Below are positions 1 through 8,337 of a stretch of DNA of 64,000 bases, in pieces (position 1 is the stretch's first letter; the number at the start of each line of letters is the position of its first letter). The notes below the pieces were generated by a model. That model saw nothing but the letters and a program-made list of their open reading frames with translations. It was not told the DNA's origin and made no database searches. The stretch comes from M3007 sp031398055. Lineage in GTDB: Bacteria > Bacteroidota > Bacteroidia > Chitinophagales > Saprospiraceae. Position numbers and translations under genes: made by a program. The stretch covers positions 18,608 to 82,607 of the forward strand of contig JANNMS010000126.1 of the NCBI GenBank assembly GCA_031398055.1, in the 5' to 3' direction.

Positions 1-1612
1 TTTCGAGGTAAAGTTTGTTCAGCCGCGAACCGTTGTGCGCCGCGCCCAAATACAAATTGTAACGCCCCAGCGACCGCCCGACCAGCCCAATTTCACCCAA
101 ATATGGCCGCCCGCAACCGTTCGGGCAGCCCGTCATCCGGATATTTATCGGCGTGTTTTCGAGACCATTTTGGCGGATGATGAAATCAATTTTGTCAATC
201 AAACTTGGCAAATACCGCTCGGCCTCGGCGAACGCCAAAGTGCAGGTGTTCAGCGCGACGCAAGCCAAAGAATGGTGCCGCAACGCCGTTTGCCGAAAGG
301 TAAATTCGAGCACGCCGTATTTTTCCAAAATGGCCTCGACCTGCGTTTTTTGGTCTGCGGACAAATCGCAAATCATCAAATTTTGATTGCCGGTCAATCG
401 AAAATCGCCAAAATCCAGCGCGGCGACTTCCGCCAAAGCCGTTTTCAAATGATAATTTTCAGTATCCTGAATCCGCCCCCCTTCGATAAAAAGAGTCAAA
501 TTGAAATGGCCGTTCACGTTCGTTGACCAGCCAAAATCATCGCCATTTTCAGAAAAATGGTAGGGTTTTTCATTTTCAAATTGAAAACCCAACCGCGTTT
601 CAACTTCATTTTTGAAAACGCCCAAACCGACGCGGTCAATCGTGTATTTCAGCCTCGAAAATTTCCGGTTTTCGCGATTTCCCCAGTCGCGTTGGACGGT
701 CATAATTTTTTCGCAAACGTCCAAGACCTTGCTTTTTTCAACAAAACCGATGACTTCCGCGAGCCTCGGATACGTGTCCGGCATGCCAAAAGTCATCCCA
801 AAACCGCCGCCGATGGCCACGTTGAAACCCTGTAAAACCTCGTTTTCGACGATGGCAATCAGTCCAATATCGTTTGCAAAAATGTCGGAATCATTGTGCG
901 GCGGCAGGGCAATCGCGATTTTAAATTTTCGCGGCAGGTAAGTTTTTCCGTAAATCGGCTCGTCATCACTGCCGATATTTTTAGAGATGACGGCGGTCGT
1001 GTTTGGTTTTGGTCTCGCCTCGGGCGAGACATTTCCATTTTCGTCAGTTCGTTGGCCGTCGAGCCAAATTTCAAAATACGCCGAAGTTTTCGGGGTCAAA
1101 TGATTGGAAATGGCCACCGCCGACGCGTAAATTTCTTGGTGCGCAGCCGATTTTTGCGGATTTGGATTGCACATCACGTTGCGGTTCACGTCGCCGCAGC
1201 CCGCGATGCTGTCCAAAAACACGTCGTTGAAACCTTGAATCGTGGTTTTCAAATCATTTTTTGAAATGCCGTGCAATTGAAACGCCTGCCGCGTGGTCAA
1301 TTTCAAAGTGTCATTTCCATAAATTTTTGCGAGGTTGGACATCGTCAGCCACTGTTTTGGCGTGGCGATGCCGCCCGGAACGCGCACCCGAATCATGAAC
1401 GAAAAAAGCGGTTCGAGTTTCTGCCGTTTTCGCTCCGGGTCAAGGTCGCGGTCGGCTTGCTGGTAAAATCCGTGAAATTTTATCAGGTGCGTGTCGTCGT
1501 GAAAAAACGCGCCCGTGATTTCATTTTTCAGGCTTTCCTCGATGGTTCCGCGCAGGAAATTGCTTTTGGCTTTTGCGATTTCGACTTCGGTGAGTTTTAT
1601 ATTTTCTGCCAT
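1..1612 (-). CDS. cysI: Sulfite reductase hemoprotein subunit, 3' end outside window
   Basis: The siroheme/[4Fe-4S] beta subunit of assimilatory sulfite reductase reduces sulfite to sulfide with six electrons delivered by CysJ. Starting at the ATG at 1612, 537 residues are visible without a stop. They include TTRQAFQLHG and CGDVNRNVMCNPNP in the N-terminal half. Near the edge are the four cluster/siroheme cysteines as CX5C (LACVALNTC) and CX3C (CPNGC). E. coli CysI has about 570 residues, so only a short C-terminal part is missing. It is the last visible gene of the minus-strand cys/his supercluster and is separated from its partner cysJ by the whole his operon. A perfect 31-bp inverted repeat separates it from hisIE. 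A nitrite reductase of the same fold is less likely given cysJ and cysH nearby. Confidence 0.93.
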   Translation of the reverse strand, partial: MAENIKLTEVEIAKAKSNFLRGTIEESLKNEITGAFFHDDTHLIKFHGFYQQADRDLDPERKRQKLEPLFSFMIRVRVPGGIATPKQWLTMSNLAKIYGNDTLKLTTRQAFQLHGISKNDLKTTIQGFNDVFLDSIAGCGDVNRNVMCNPNPQKSAAHQEIYASAVAISNHLTPKTSAYFEIWLDGQRTDENGNVSPEARPKPNTTAVISKNIGSDDEPIYGKTYLPRKFKIAIALPPHNDSDIFANDIGLIAIVENEVLQGFNVAIGGGFGMTFGMPDTYPRLAEVIGFVEKSKVLDVCEKIMTVQRDWGNRENRKFSRLKYTIDRVGLGVFKNEVETRLGFQFENEKPYHFSENGDDFGWSTNVNGHFNLTLFIEGGRIQDTENYHLKTALAEVAALDFGDFRLTGNQNLMICDLSADQKTQVEAILEKYGVLEFTFRQTALRHHSLACVALNTCTLAFAEAERYLPSLIDKIDFIIRQNGLENTPINIRMTGCPNGCGRPYLGEIGLVGRSLGRYNLYLGAAHNGSRLNKLYLE

Positions 1613-1622
1613 TTTTTAAAGT

Positions 1623-1709
1623 TTTTGCCATTGTTGGCGTCCTCGCCAACAATTTTTTTTTTGATTTTTTTAAAATTGATTGTTGGCGAGGACGCCAACA
1701 ATGGCAAAA
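1623..1709. repeat. REPIN-like inverted repeat, 31-bp perfect arms
   Basis: The arms at 1623-1653 and 1679-1709 are perfect reverse complements with a 25-nt T/A-rich loop. Each arm is itself a palindrome, ATTGTTGGCG-tcct-CGCCAACAAT, so either two small hairpins or one long hairpin can form. It fills the whole gap between the hisIE stop and the cysI start. No U-run follows it on the minus strand, so it is not a classical terminator. Confidence 0.9.
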
Positions 1710-2369
1710 TCAACCTCTTTTTGAATGCCGCTGCCGTAAAACTTCCTCCACTTCCGCCAATTTTACATCCTTCGCCGCTAGCAAAACCAGCAGGTGAAAA
1801 AGCAAATCCGCCGATTCGTTCAGCAATTTTTCACGGTTCGAACCGAGTGCTTCGATGATGGTTTCGATGGCTTCCTCGCCCACTTTTTGGGCGATTTTTT
1901 CCAAACCTTTTGAAAAAAGTGAAGCCGTGTACGAATTTTCGGGATTGGTTTTTTGCCGCTCTCGGATGATTTTTTCCAAAAATTTTAAATCAAAATTCGC
2001 CGTTTCCGCCCAGCAAGTTTCAGTCCCCGTGTGGCAAACTGGCCCGACCGCTTCGACTTTCAACAAAAAAGTATCGCGGTCGCAATCCAGCGCGGCGTCG
2101 AGCAACCGCAAGTGATTTCCCGAAGTTTCGCCTTTTGTCCAAAGCCGGTTTTTCGAGCGGCTGAAAAAAGTAACCAGCCCCGTTTCGAGTGTTTTTTGCC
2201 AAGAATCAGCGTTTAAATAACCGAGCATCAGCACTTTTCCCGTCGAAAAATCTTGAACGACGACAGGAGCGAGGCCGTCCGCAGCCGTTTTTACCTTCAA
2301 ATTTTCCCAGCGATTTTCCAAACCCGGCTCGATTTTGATTGTCCGGTCAACTGCGAACGAAGATTCCAT
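1710..2369 (-). CDS. hisIE: Bifunctional phosphoribosyl-AMP cyclohydrolase / phosphoribosyl-ATP pyrophosphatase
   Basis: This enzyme catalyses steps two and three of histidine synthesis: PR-ATP to PR-AMP, then ring opening to ProFAR. The 219-residue protein has the HisI domain first (about 20-125), with VLMLGYLN, FFSRSKNRLWTKGETSGN and the metal-binding VCHTGTETCW. The HisE helical domain follows (about 130-219), with SYTASLFSKG and VGEEAIETIIEA. The start used overlaps hisF by 23 nt, which fits translational coupling. It is the last gene of the his operon, and the REPIN-like repeat begins right at its stop codon. Confidence 0.95.
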   Translation of the reverse strand: MESSFAVDRTIKIEPGLENRWENLKVKTAADGLAPVVVQDFSTGKVLMLGYLNADSWQKTLETGLVTFFSRSKNRLWTKGETSGNHLRLLDAALDCDRDTFLLKVEAVGPVCHTGTETCWAETANFDLKFLEKIIRERQKTNPENSYTASLFSKGLEKIAQKVGEEAIETIIEALGSNREKLLNESADLLFHLLVLLAAKDVKLAEVEEVLRQRHSKRG

Positions 2370-3105
2370 TTTTTTTCAAATAAGATTTTAAATCAAAAAT
2401 CGGGATTTCCCCGAAGTGAAAAACGCTGGCCGCGAGTGCCGCGTCGGCTTTTCCGACGGCAAAAACGTCCCGGAAATGTTCCATTTTTCCGCCGCCGCCG
2501 GACGCAATTACCGGCACCGAAAGCGTTTCGGAAACTGCCCTTGTCAATTCCAAAGCAAACCCAGTTTTCATCCCGTCGTGCTCCATTGAGGTCAGCAAAA
2601 TTTCGCCAGCACCGCGTTCGACGGCTTCCCGCAGCCAATCCATCGCCACCAAATCGGTGGCAATCCGACCGCCGTTCAAATAAACTTTCCAAACGCCCGC
2701 CGCGTCGCGCCGAACATCGGCAGCCAACACAACGCATTGACTGCCAAAGGTTTGCGCCAATTTTTCAATCAATTCTGGGCGACGAATTGCTGCCGAATTG
2801 ATGCTCACTTTGTCCGCTCCGGCCTGCAAAAGTGCCTCAACTTGCCCCACCGAACCGATGCCACCACCCACCGTAAAAGGAATGTCGAGCACCGCCGCGA
2901 CCCGCCGAACGAGTGCCGCCAGCGTCCCGCGCCGCTCGTTTGTGGCCGCGATGTCGAGAAAAACCAGTTCATCCGCGCCTTGCCGGGCATATTCGACGGC
3001 CAGTTCGACGGGGTCGCCGGCGGCTCGGAGGTTCTCAAATTGAACACCTTTTACGGTTTGTCCGTCTTTGATGTCGAGGCAGGGGATGATGCGTTTTGCT
3101 AACAA
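2347..3105 (-). CDS. hisF: Imidazole glycerol phosphate synthase cyclase subunit
   Basis: HisF is the cyclase half of IGP synthase. It uses ammonia from HisH to turn PRFAR into IGP and AICAR. The 252-residue TIM barrel starts MLAKRIIPCLDIKDG and carries both catalytic aspartates, D11 and D130 (LAADVRRD), plus the phosphate-binding TVGGGIGS and ASGGGG loops. Length is typical. It lies directly after hisA, with a 5-nt gap, and overlaps hisIE at its 3' end. Confidence 0.96.
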   Translation of the reverse strand: MLAKRIIPCLDIKDGQTVKGVQFENLRAAGDPVELAVEYARQGADELVFLDIAATNERRGTLAALVRRVAAVLDIPFTVGGGIGSVGQVEALLQAGADKVSINSAAIRRPELIEKLAQTFGSQCVVLAADVRRDAAGVWKVYLNGGRIATDLVAMDWLREAVERGAGEILLTSMEHDGMKTGFALELTRAVSETLSVPVIASGGGGKMEHFRDVFAVGKADAALAASVFHFGEIPIFDLKSYLKKNGIFVRS

Positions 3106-3110
3106 TTTTT

Positions 3111-3860
3111 TTAACGATGAACTATGAACGATGAACTATGAACTTTTAAAAAATCAGCCATTTGGGTTATCGAAATGTGCCCTTCATAAAATGCTTTTCC
3201 AACAATTGCCCCGGCGCAACCCGCATTTTTCAAAATTTGAAAATCTTCAAAATTGGAAATCCCGCCGCTGGCAATCAATTGAAAATCAGGAAATTGAACC
3301 AAAATTTTTTCATAAAGTGCCGTCGCTGGCCCAGCCAAAACGCCATCCCGCGCGATGTCGGTGACGAAAATTTGTCGAATCCCAGCCGTTTTCAACGTTT
3401 CCAAAAAATCAAAAAGCCCCAGTTCAGTTTGTTCCTGCCAGCCGCGCACCGCCAATTTTTCGTCTCGAACATCGGCTCCGACCAAAAATTTTTCGGGCGA
3501 AAACTCGGCCAGCCACTCGGCAAAAATTTCCGGTTCGAGCACCGCGATGCTGCCGACGGTCAGCCAATTTGCCCCGGCGTTCGCGGCATCGCGCAAGTTT
3601 TGGATTTCACGAAAACCACCGCCAAAATCAATTTGCAAATCAGTTGCCGCCGCTATTTTTTCCAGCAATTTCAAATGCCTCGGACAGCCCAGCCGCGCCC
3701 CGTCGAGGTCAACGATGTGCAATCGACGCAGCCCGACGGCCTCGAATTTTTTGGCCAAATCGAGCGGCGGAGTCGGGTAAATTGTGGTCTGCCCGAAATC
3801 GCCCTGCCGCAGCCGAACGGCTTTTCCATCCATCAAATCAATCGCGGGGATGATTTGCAT
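3111..3860 (-). CDS. hisA: ProFAR isomerase
   Basis: HisA is the phosphoribosylformimino-AICAR-phosphate isomerase, step four of histidine synthesis. The 249-residue barrel starts MQIIPAIDLMDG with catalytic D8, and has D130 (VGADVRDE), DFGGGFR and ASGGIS. The last ten residues, VHSSSFIVHR, are read from the tandem word repeat at 3113-3149, which also supplies the stop. The natural C-terminus therefore probably ended near ADFLK. It abuts hisH and lies upstream of hisF in one operon. Confidence 0.95.
   Translation of the reverse strand: MQIIPAIDLMDGKAVRLRQGDFGQTTIYPTPPLDLAKKFEAVGLRRLHIVDLDGARLGCPRHLKLLEKIAAATDLQIDFGGGFREIQNLRDAANAGANWLTVGSIAVLEPEIFAEWLAEFSPEKFLVGADVRDEKLAVRGWQEQTELGLFDFLETLKTAGIRQIFVTDIARDGVLAGPATALYEKILVQFPDFQLIASGGISNFEDFQILKNAGCAGAIVGKAFYEGHISITQMADFLKVHSSSFIVHR
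3113..3149. repeat. ATGAACT/ATGAACG word repeat at the hisA 3' end
   Basis: Alternating ATGAACG and ATGAACT units run as direct repeats and form one arm of the word family seen complete at 38671-38777 and 47246-47334. It lies inside the hisA reading frame and gives HisA a repeat-encoded tail. Confidence 0.75.
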
Positions 3861-4448
3861 TTATTTTATTTTTAAAAAATTATCTAAAATTCGTTGGCCA
3901 ATTTTACCAGATTTTTCGGGGTGAAATTGTACAGAATAAAAATTTTCTTTTTGCAAAGCCGCCGAAAATGTCGAACCATATTCCGTTTCGGCAATCGTGT
4001 TTTCCGATTTTGCAGCAAAAAAACTGTGCACGAAATACATAAAACTGTTCTCCGGAATGCCCGAAAAAAGTGGCGTTTTCAGGTTTGAAATTTGATTCCA
4101 ACCGATTTGCGGCACCTTCATTTTTGCACTTGAAAATTTCAAAACGTCCGTTTCAAAAATGCCGAGGCAGTCAGTTTCATTTTCCGCCGAATGCCGACAA
4201 AACAATTGCAGGCCGAGGCAAATGCCCAAAACTGGCTGCTGCAACGAACAAATCACCTCGTCCAAACCACGTTTTTTCAAATACTGCATCGCCGAAGATG
4301 CCTCGCCGACTCCCGGAAAAATGACGCGGTCGGCGGCTCGCAACTCGGCGGGGTCGTCTGTCCAAACTGCTTTTTGTCCCAATCGTTCGAGGGCAAAAAG
4401 GAGGGATTGGATGTTCCCGGCGTTGTATTTTACGATGGCGATTTTCAT
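3861..4448 (-). CDS. hisH: Imidazole glycerol phosphate synthase glutaminase subunit
   Basis: HisH is a class I glutamine amidotransferase that supplies ammonia to HisF. The start is set at the ATG at 4448, giving 195 residues beginning MKIAIVKYNAGNIQS. An upstream in-frame ATG would add 39 residues read from repeat sequence, so it was not used. The nucleophile is C77 in LGICLGLQ, and the His/Glu of the triad are in VQFHPEKSG. It abuts hisA on the 3' side. Upstream it is separated from hisB by about 240 bp of nested palindromes, unusual inside this operon. Confidence 0.95.
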   Translation of the reverse strand: MKIAIVKYNAGNIQSLLFALERLGQKAVWTDDPAELRAADRVIFPGVGEASSAMQYLKKRGLDEVICSLQQPVLGICLGLQLFCRHSAENETDCLGIFETDVLKFSSAKMKVPQIGWNQISNLKTPLFSGIPENSFMYFVHSFFAAKSENTIAETEYGSTFSAALQKENFYSVQFHPEKSGKIGQRILDNFLKIK

Positions 4449-4456
4449 ATTTTGGA

Positions 4457-4476
4457 GGTCGAAATTTATTTCGACC
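4457..4476. repeat. Palindrome GGTCGAAATTTATTTCGACC
   Basis: A 20-nt perfect palindrome (nine-bp arms around TT) ends 9 bases upstream of the hisH start. The same core occurs as a doublet at 6873-6928. Close relatives with changed outer bases occur at 11958-12041 and 27731-27789. Confidence 0.85.
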
Positions 4477-4487
4477 CGTTTTTTAAA

Positions 4488-4682
4488 GGCGGAATAATTG
4501 AAGTTTGTAAATAAAACGGCAGTAACATTTCTTTTTTGAGTGTCATTCCGTAGGAATCTGCCCAAAATGCACCACGATTTTTTTTAAAATTGTTGAAAAT
4601 CTTGGGCAGATTCCTACGGAATGACACCGCGGTTAATTTTTAGGATAATGCCGTTTTATTTTCAAACTTCAATAATTCCGCC
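4488..4682. repeat. Nested double palindrome between hisB and hisH
   Basis: The outer arms at 4488-4521 and 4649-4682 match at 32 of 34 positions. Inside their loop lies a second inverted repeat with perfect 26-bp arms (4540-4565 and 4602-4627), each containing the small palindrome ATTCC-gta-GGAAT. The whole 195 bp could fold into one long stem. The simplest reading is one repeat inserted into the loop of an older one. It sits inside the his operon, where it could also attenuate or process the transcript. Confidence 0.9.
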
Positions 4683-4687
4683 CACCA

Positions 4688-5821
4688 TTAAACTACGCCC
4701 TTCGTCGTGGGCAATTCAAAATCCATCGGGTCGCGCCGCACCGCCATTCGGATGGCACGGGCGAAGGCTTTAAAAATCGCCTCGATTTTGTGGTGTTCGT
4801 TTTGACCCGTCGCCTGAATATTCAAATTGCAGGCCGCCGCGTCGGAAAACGATTTGAAAAAATGGAAAAACATCTCGGTCGGCACGTCGCCGATTTTTTC
4901 TCGTTGAAAAACCGCGTCCCAAACCAACCACGGTCGGCCACCAAAATCGAGCGCGACCTGCGCCAGCGCGTCATCCATCGGCAGGCAAAAACCGTAGCGA
5001 TTGATGCCGCGTTTGTCGTCGAGCGCACGCCGGAACGCCTCGCCGAGGGTCAGCGCGGTGTCCTCGATGGTGTGGTGTTCGTCAATTTGCAGGTCGCCGA
5101 CGGCTTCGATTTTGAGGTCAATTTTGCCGTGCCGCGCCAGTTGGTCGAGCATGTGGTCAAAAAAATGGAGGCCAGTTTTGAGGTCAGATTTGCCGGTGCC
5201 GTCGAGATTTAATTGGATAAAAATATCGGTTTCGCGGGTCGTTCGGCGGTGTTCGGCGAAGCGGGGCGGCAGGCGGAGGTGCTGGTAAATTTGTTCCCAA
5301 TTTTCGGCGACAAAGACATTTTCATTGAGAAAATCGCCATTTTGCAGGGCACTTTTTATGAAAATAGCCTTCGCGCCGAGGTTTTCAGCCAGTTGAACAT
5401 CCGTCAAACGGTCGCCGATGACGTAAGAATTTTCCAAATCAAACTCGCCGTCCCCGCCCGGCGGTCGGACGGGGAGGTATTCCGTGAGCATCGACGTGCC
5501 CGGTTTTCGGGTCGGCAAATTGTCTATTGGAAAAGATTTATCAATGTGAACCGAGCGAAAATGAACGCCCTCGCCAGCCAAAGTTTTTATCATTTTTTCC
5601 TGCGCAGGCCAAAAATTTTCCTCCGGAAATGATGCCGTGCCGAGGCCATCTTGGTTCGTGACCAGCACAAATTCAAAATCAGTTTCGCGCGCCAAACGAG
5701 CCAGCGCGAAAATTGCACCGGGCAAAAATTCGAGTTTTTCGAGACTGTCCACCTGTTGGTCGGGCTGCGGCTCGACGATAATTGTGCCGTCGCGGTCGAG
5801 GAAAAGCAGTTTCTTTTTCAT
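4688..5821 (-). CDS. hisB: Bifunctional histidinol-phosphatase / IGP dehydratase
   Basis: This fusion enzyme catalyses IGP dehydration (step six) and histidinol-phosphate dephosphorylation (step eight). The 377-residue protein has an N-terminal HAD phosphatase domain (about 1-170) with FLDRDGTIIVE, and a C-terminal IGPD domain (about 190-377). The latter has TGLHFFDHMLDQLARHG, DEHHTIEDTALTLGEA and EHHKIEAIFKAFARA with the metal-binding histidines. Its ATG overlaps the hisC stop by 4 nt. The fused form is common in Bacteroidota and gammaproteobacteria. Confidence 0.96.
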   Translation of the reverse strand: MKKKLLFLDRDGTIIVEPQPDQQVDSLEKLEFLPGAIFALARLARETDFEFVLVTNQDGLGTASFPEENFWPAQEKMIKTLAGEGVHFRSVHIDKSFPIDNLPTRKPGTSMLTEYLPVRPPGGDGEFDLENSYVIGDRLTDVQLAENLGAKAIFIKSALQNGDFLNENVFVAENWEQIYQHLRLPPRFAEHRRTTRETDIFIQLNLDGTGKSDLKTGLHFFDHMLDQLARHGKIDLKIEAVGDLQIDEHHTIEDTALTLGEAFRRALDDKRGINRYGFCLPMDDALAQVALDFGGRPWLVWDAVFQREKIGDVPTEMFFHFFKSFSDAAACNLNIQATGQNEHHKIEAIFKAFARAIRMAVRRDPMDFELPTTKGVV

Positions 5822-6864
5822 TGAAATTCTTTCAAAAATTTTATCAAAATATCCACCTCGCTAGGGCTGCCGACGGTGATTCGCAGACAATTTTCGCAAT
5901 GAATTTCGCGGCTGCGATCGCGGACGACGATGCCATTTTTTGCCAAAAAATCATACAAACCATCGGCATCTCGCACCCGGACGAGCAGGAAATTGGCATC
6001 CGACGGAAACACTTTTTCAACAAAATCTAAATTTTTCAGCGCGTCGGCCAGCCGTTCGCGTTCGTTTTTCAGGATTTTGAGTTTTTTTTGAAAAACCTTT
6101 TCATTTTTCAATGCTTTTTCAGCCAACCGCGTGGCCGGCAAACTCAAATTGTACGGATATTTTACCTTGTTCAAAAGTTGAATAATCGATGGATTTGCGA
6201 ACGCCATGCCGATTCGCAGCCCCGCCAAACCCCATGCTTTTGACAAAGTTTGCAAAACGACGAGGTTCGGAAATTTGTCCAAATGTTCGAGCAGCGAGGC
6301 GTTTTCTGAAAAATCAATGTACGCTTCGTCCACCACGACGATGCCCGAAAATTTTTCCAACAAGTTGAAAATGAATGATTTAGGCATCGTGTTTCCGGTG
6401 GGGTTGTTTGGGGAGCAGACAAAAATGAGTTTCGTCGAGGCATTTATATTTGAAAAAACTTCGTGTTCGTCAGGTTGAAAATCGGTGGTCAAATTTGCGG
6501 TTTTGATTGCCGTGCCGTGAATATTTGCCTGCACAGCGTACATGCCGTAGGTCGGCAGCAGCAGTAAAATATTATCTTTTCCGGGTTCGCAAAAAACGCG
6601 GAACAGCAAATCAATCGCCTCGTCGCTGCCGTTTCCGAGGAAAATTTTTTCGGTGGCGATGTTTTTCAGCGCGGCAATTTGTTGTTTCAAAATCGTTTGT
6701 TGCGGGTCGGGATATCGGTTGAAATTTCCGGAAATCGGGCTGCCGAGACTGTTTTCGTTGGCATCCAAAAACACGTCTGCCTTGCCTTTGAACTCGTCGC
6801 GGGCGGAGGAATATGGTTTTAAAATTGCGATGTTTGGTCGCACAAGTTTTTGAATATCAATCAT
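5818..6864 (-). CDS. hisC: Histidinol-phosphate aminotransferase
   Basis: HisC is a PLP enzyme of fold type I that transfers an amino group from glutamate to imidazole acetol phosphate. The start at 6864 gives 348 residues beginning MIDIQKLVRPNIAILKPY. A longer in-frame start would run into the palindrome at 6873-6928 and was rejected. Recognisable parts are DANENSLGSP, YDLSL-type substrate contacts, and the PLP-lysine region TLSKAWGLAGLRIG. It is coupled to hisB by an ATGA overlap. Confidence 0.95.
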   Translation of the reverse strand: MIDIQKLVRPNIAILKPYSSARDEFKGKADVFLDANENSLGSPISGNFNRYPDPQQTILKQQIAALKNIATEKIFLGNGSDEAIDLLFRVFCEPGKDNILLLLPTYGMYAVQANIHGTAIKTANLTTDFQPDEHEVFSNINASTKLIFVCSPNNPTGNTMPKSFIFNLLEKFSGIVVVDEAYIDFSENASLLEHLDKFPNLVVLQTLSKAWGLAGLRIGMAFANPSIIQLLNKVKYPYNLSLPATRLAEKALKNEKVFQKKLKILKNERERLADALKNLDFVEKVFPSDANFLLVRVRDADGLYDFLAKNGIVVRDRSREIHCENCLRITVGSPSEVDILIKFLKEFQ

Positions 6865-6872
6865 TTGAATTT

Positions 6873-6928
6873 GGAGGTCGAAATTTATTTCGACTTTAAA
6901 AGTTGGGTCGAAATAAATTTCGACCTCC
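6873..6928. repeat. REPIN-like doublet of the CGAAATTTATTTCG family
   Basis: The 22-bp arms at 6873-6894 and 6907-6928 are perfect reverse complements with a 12-nt loop. Each arm is itself palindromic around GTCGAAAT-tt-ATTTCGAC. The hisD stop codon (6885-6887) lies inside the left arm, so the last HisD residues are read from the repeat. Confidence 0.92.
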
Positions 6929-8189
6929 ACAAAATCGCCCGTGCGTGCGCTTCCAAACCCTCGGCGCGCGCCATTTCCACCACCGTCGGCGCAAGCAAAT
7001 CCAAACCCGCCGCAGAAATTTCCTGAAAAGTGATTTTTTTTAAAAAACTATCCAACGAAACGCCCGCGAACGCCCGCGCAAAACCCGCCGTCGGCAACGT
7101 GTGATTTGTCCCGGAAGCATAATCGCCCGCACTTTCGGGGGTGAAATGGCCGAGAAAAACCGACCCGGCGTTCGTGATTTTTGCGGCCAATTTTTCGGGT
7201 TCGCAGGTCTGCAAAATCAGGTGTTCGGGGGCGTAGAAATTTGAAAAATGGACGGCTTCGTCCAAATTTTTCACCAAAACAGCACGGCTTTCGGCCAGTG
7301 ATTTTTCGGCAATTTCGCGGCGGGGCAGGTCGGCGAGTTGATTTTTTATTTCACCTAAAACATTCAGAATCAAGTTTTTATCTGGCGAAAACAGGACAAC
7401 TTGGCTGTCCGCGCCGTGCTCCGCTTGGCTCAATAAATCGGCTGCGACAAAAATTGGATTGGCCGAATCGTCGGCAATAATTGCCACTTCCGATGGGCCA
7501 GCGGGCAGGTCAATCGCCGTGCCGTCGAGCGAAACGAGTTGTTTTGCAGCCGTGACCCAGGGATTTCCGGGGCCAAAAATTTTCCAAACTTTCGGGACGG
7601 TTTCGGTGCCAAAAGCCATCGCGGCGATGGCCTGCGCTCCGCCGATTTTGAACACTTTTTCAATACCGCAAAGTCGAGCGGCAAACAAAATGGCTGGGTG
7701 GATTTTTCCAGTCGCATCGGGCGGCGTGCAAAGCACAACTTCTTGACAACCAGCGATTTGAGCCGGAATTCCGAGCATCAAAGCGGTTGAAAAAAGTGGT
7801 GCCGAACCGCCCGGAACGTACAATCCAACCCGTTCGATGGCCACACTTCGCCGACGGCAAATCACGCCGGGCATCGTTTCGACCACGATTTCTGGCTCGC
7901 GCTGGCGTTCGTGAAAAAGACGAATATTTGAGTAGGCTTGCCGAATCGCGGCTTTCAAATTTGGGAAAATGTTTTTTTCGGCTTCGTCAAATTCGGCTGC
8001 CGATACGGCTGGGTTTTCGGTTGAAAAACCATCAAATTTTTTGGAAAAAAACCGCACCGCCGCGTCGCCATCCGTCTGAACTGCTGCCAAAATCGGGGCA
8101 ACGTCGCGGCGAAACCGCTCGAAATCAGCGGTTGGCCGGGCAAGCAATTTTCCCAAATCTTCTAGTTTTGGATATTCGATGATGGTCAT
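6885..8189 (-). CDS. hisD: Histidinol dehydrogenase
   Basis: HisD is a zinc enzyme that oxidises L-histidinol to L-histidine with two NAD+. The start at 8189 (MTIIEYPKLEDLG) gives 434 residues, the usual length. Family motifs include RRRSVAIERVGLYVPGG, GPGNPWVTAAKQ, DLPAGPSEV, DLLSQAEHG and the Zn-binding region YAPEHL with GDYASGTNHTLPT. The C-terminus departs from the family: after HARAIL the reading frame enters the palindromic repeat and ends WRSKFISTQLLKSK. The second gene of the his operon. Confidence 0.96.
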   Translation of the reverse strand: MTIIEYPKLEDLGKLLARPTADFERFRRDVAPILAAVQTDGDAAVRFFSKKFDGFSTENPAVSAAEFDEAEKNIFPNLKAAIRQAYSNIRLFHERQREPEIVVETMPGVICRRRSVAIERVGLYVPGGSAPLFSTALMLGIPAQIAGCQEVVLCTPPDATGKIHPAILFAARLCGIEKVFKIGGAQAIAAMAFGTETVPKVWKIFGPGNPWVTAAKQLVSLDGTAIDLPAGPSEVAIIADDSANPIFVAADLLSQAEHGADSQVVLFSPDKNLILNVLGEIKNQLADLPRREIAEKSLAESRAVLVKNLDEAVHFSNFYAPEHLILQTCEPEKLAAKITNAGSVFLGHFTPESAGDYASGTNHTLPTAGFARAFAGVSLDSFLKKITFQEISAAGLDLLAPTVVEMARAEGLEAHARAILWRSKFISTQLLKSK

Positions 8190-8217
8190 AAAAATCATTT
8201 TTTCGAGAACGATTGCC

Positions 8218-8327
8218 GTCCAAAGTCTCCGACTTCGGATAAATATCACGCGGTCTCTGACCGCATTTTTTGCAGGTTGAGCGGTCGGAGACCGCATGAT
8301 ATCCGCCCGAAGTCTGAGACTTCGGAC
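8218..8327. repeat. Two nested REPIN-like repeats between hisG and hisD
   Basis: The outer arms 8218-8238 and 8307-8327 match at 19 of 21 positions, each containing the palindrome CCGAAGTCTGAGACTTCGG or a close variant. Inside lies a different inverted repeat, about 8243-8265 against 8279-8302, built on GCGGTC-tct-GACCGC. This is the second example here of one palindromic element sitting in the loop of another. Confidence 0.88.
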
Positions 8328-8337
8328 AGCAGAAAAC

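Noticed and set aside
1623..1709. Inverted repeat as rho-independent terminator of the his operon
   Set aside because: No T-run follows the stem on the transcribed strand, and the arms are doublet palindromes like the other REPIN-like elements. Weak termination cannot be excluded.
1271..1858. 195-codon plus-strand frame over cysI/hisIE
   Set aside because: It is antisense to conserved cysI and hisIE sequence and crosses the palindromic repeat.
4453..4565. N-terminal extensions of HisH, HisC, HisG, MraY, RsmH, PhyH protein and others
   Set aside because: The extra residues are read from palindromic or word repeats. The conserved protein starts match the internal ATG in each case.
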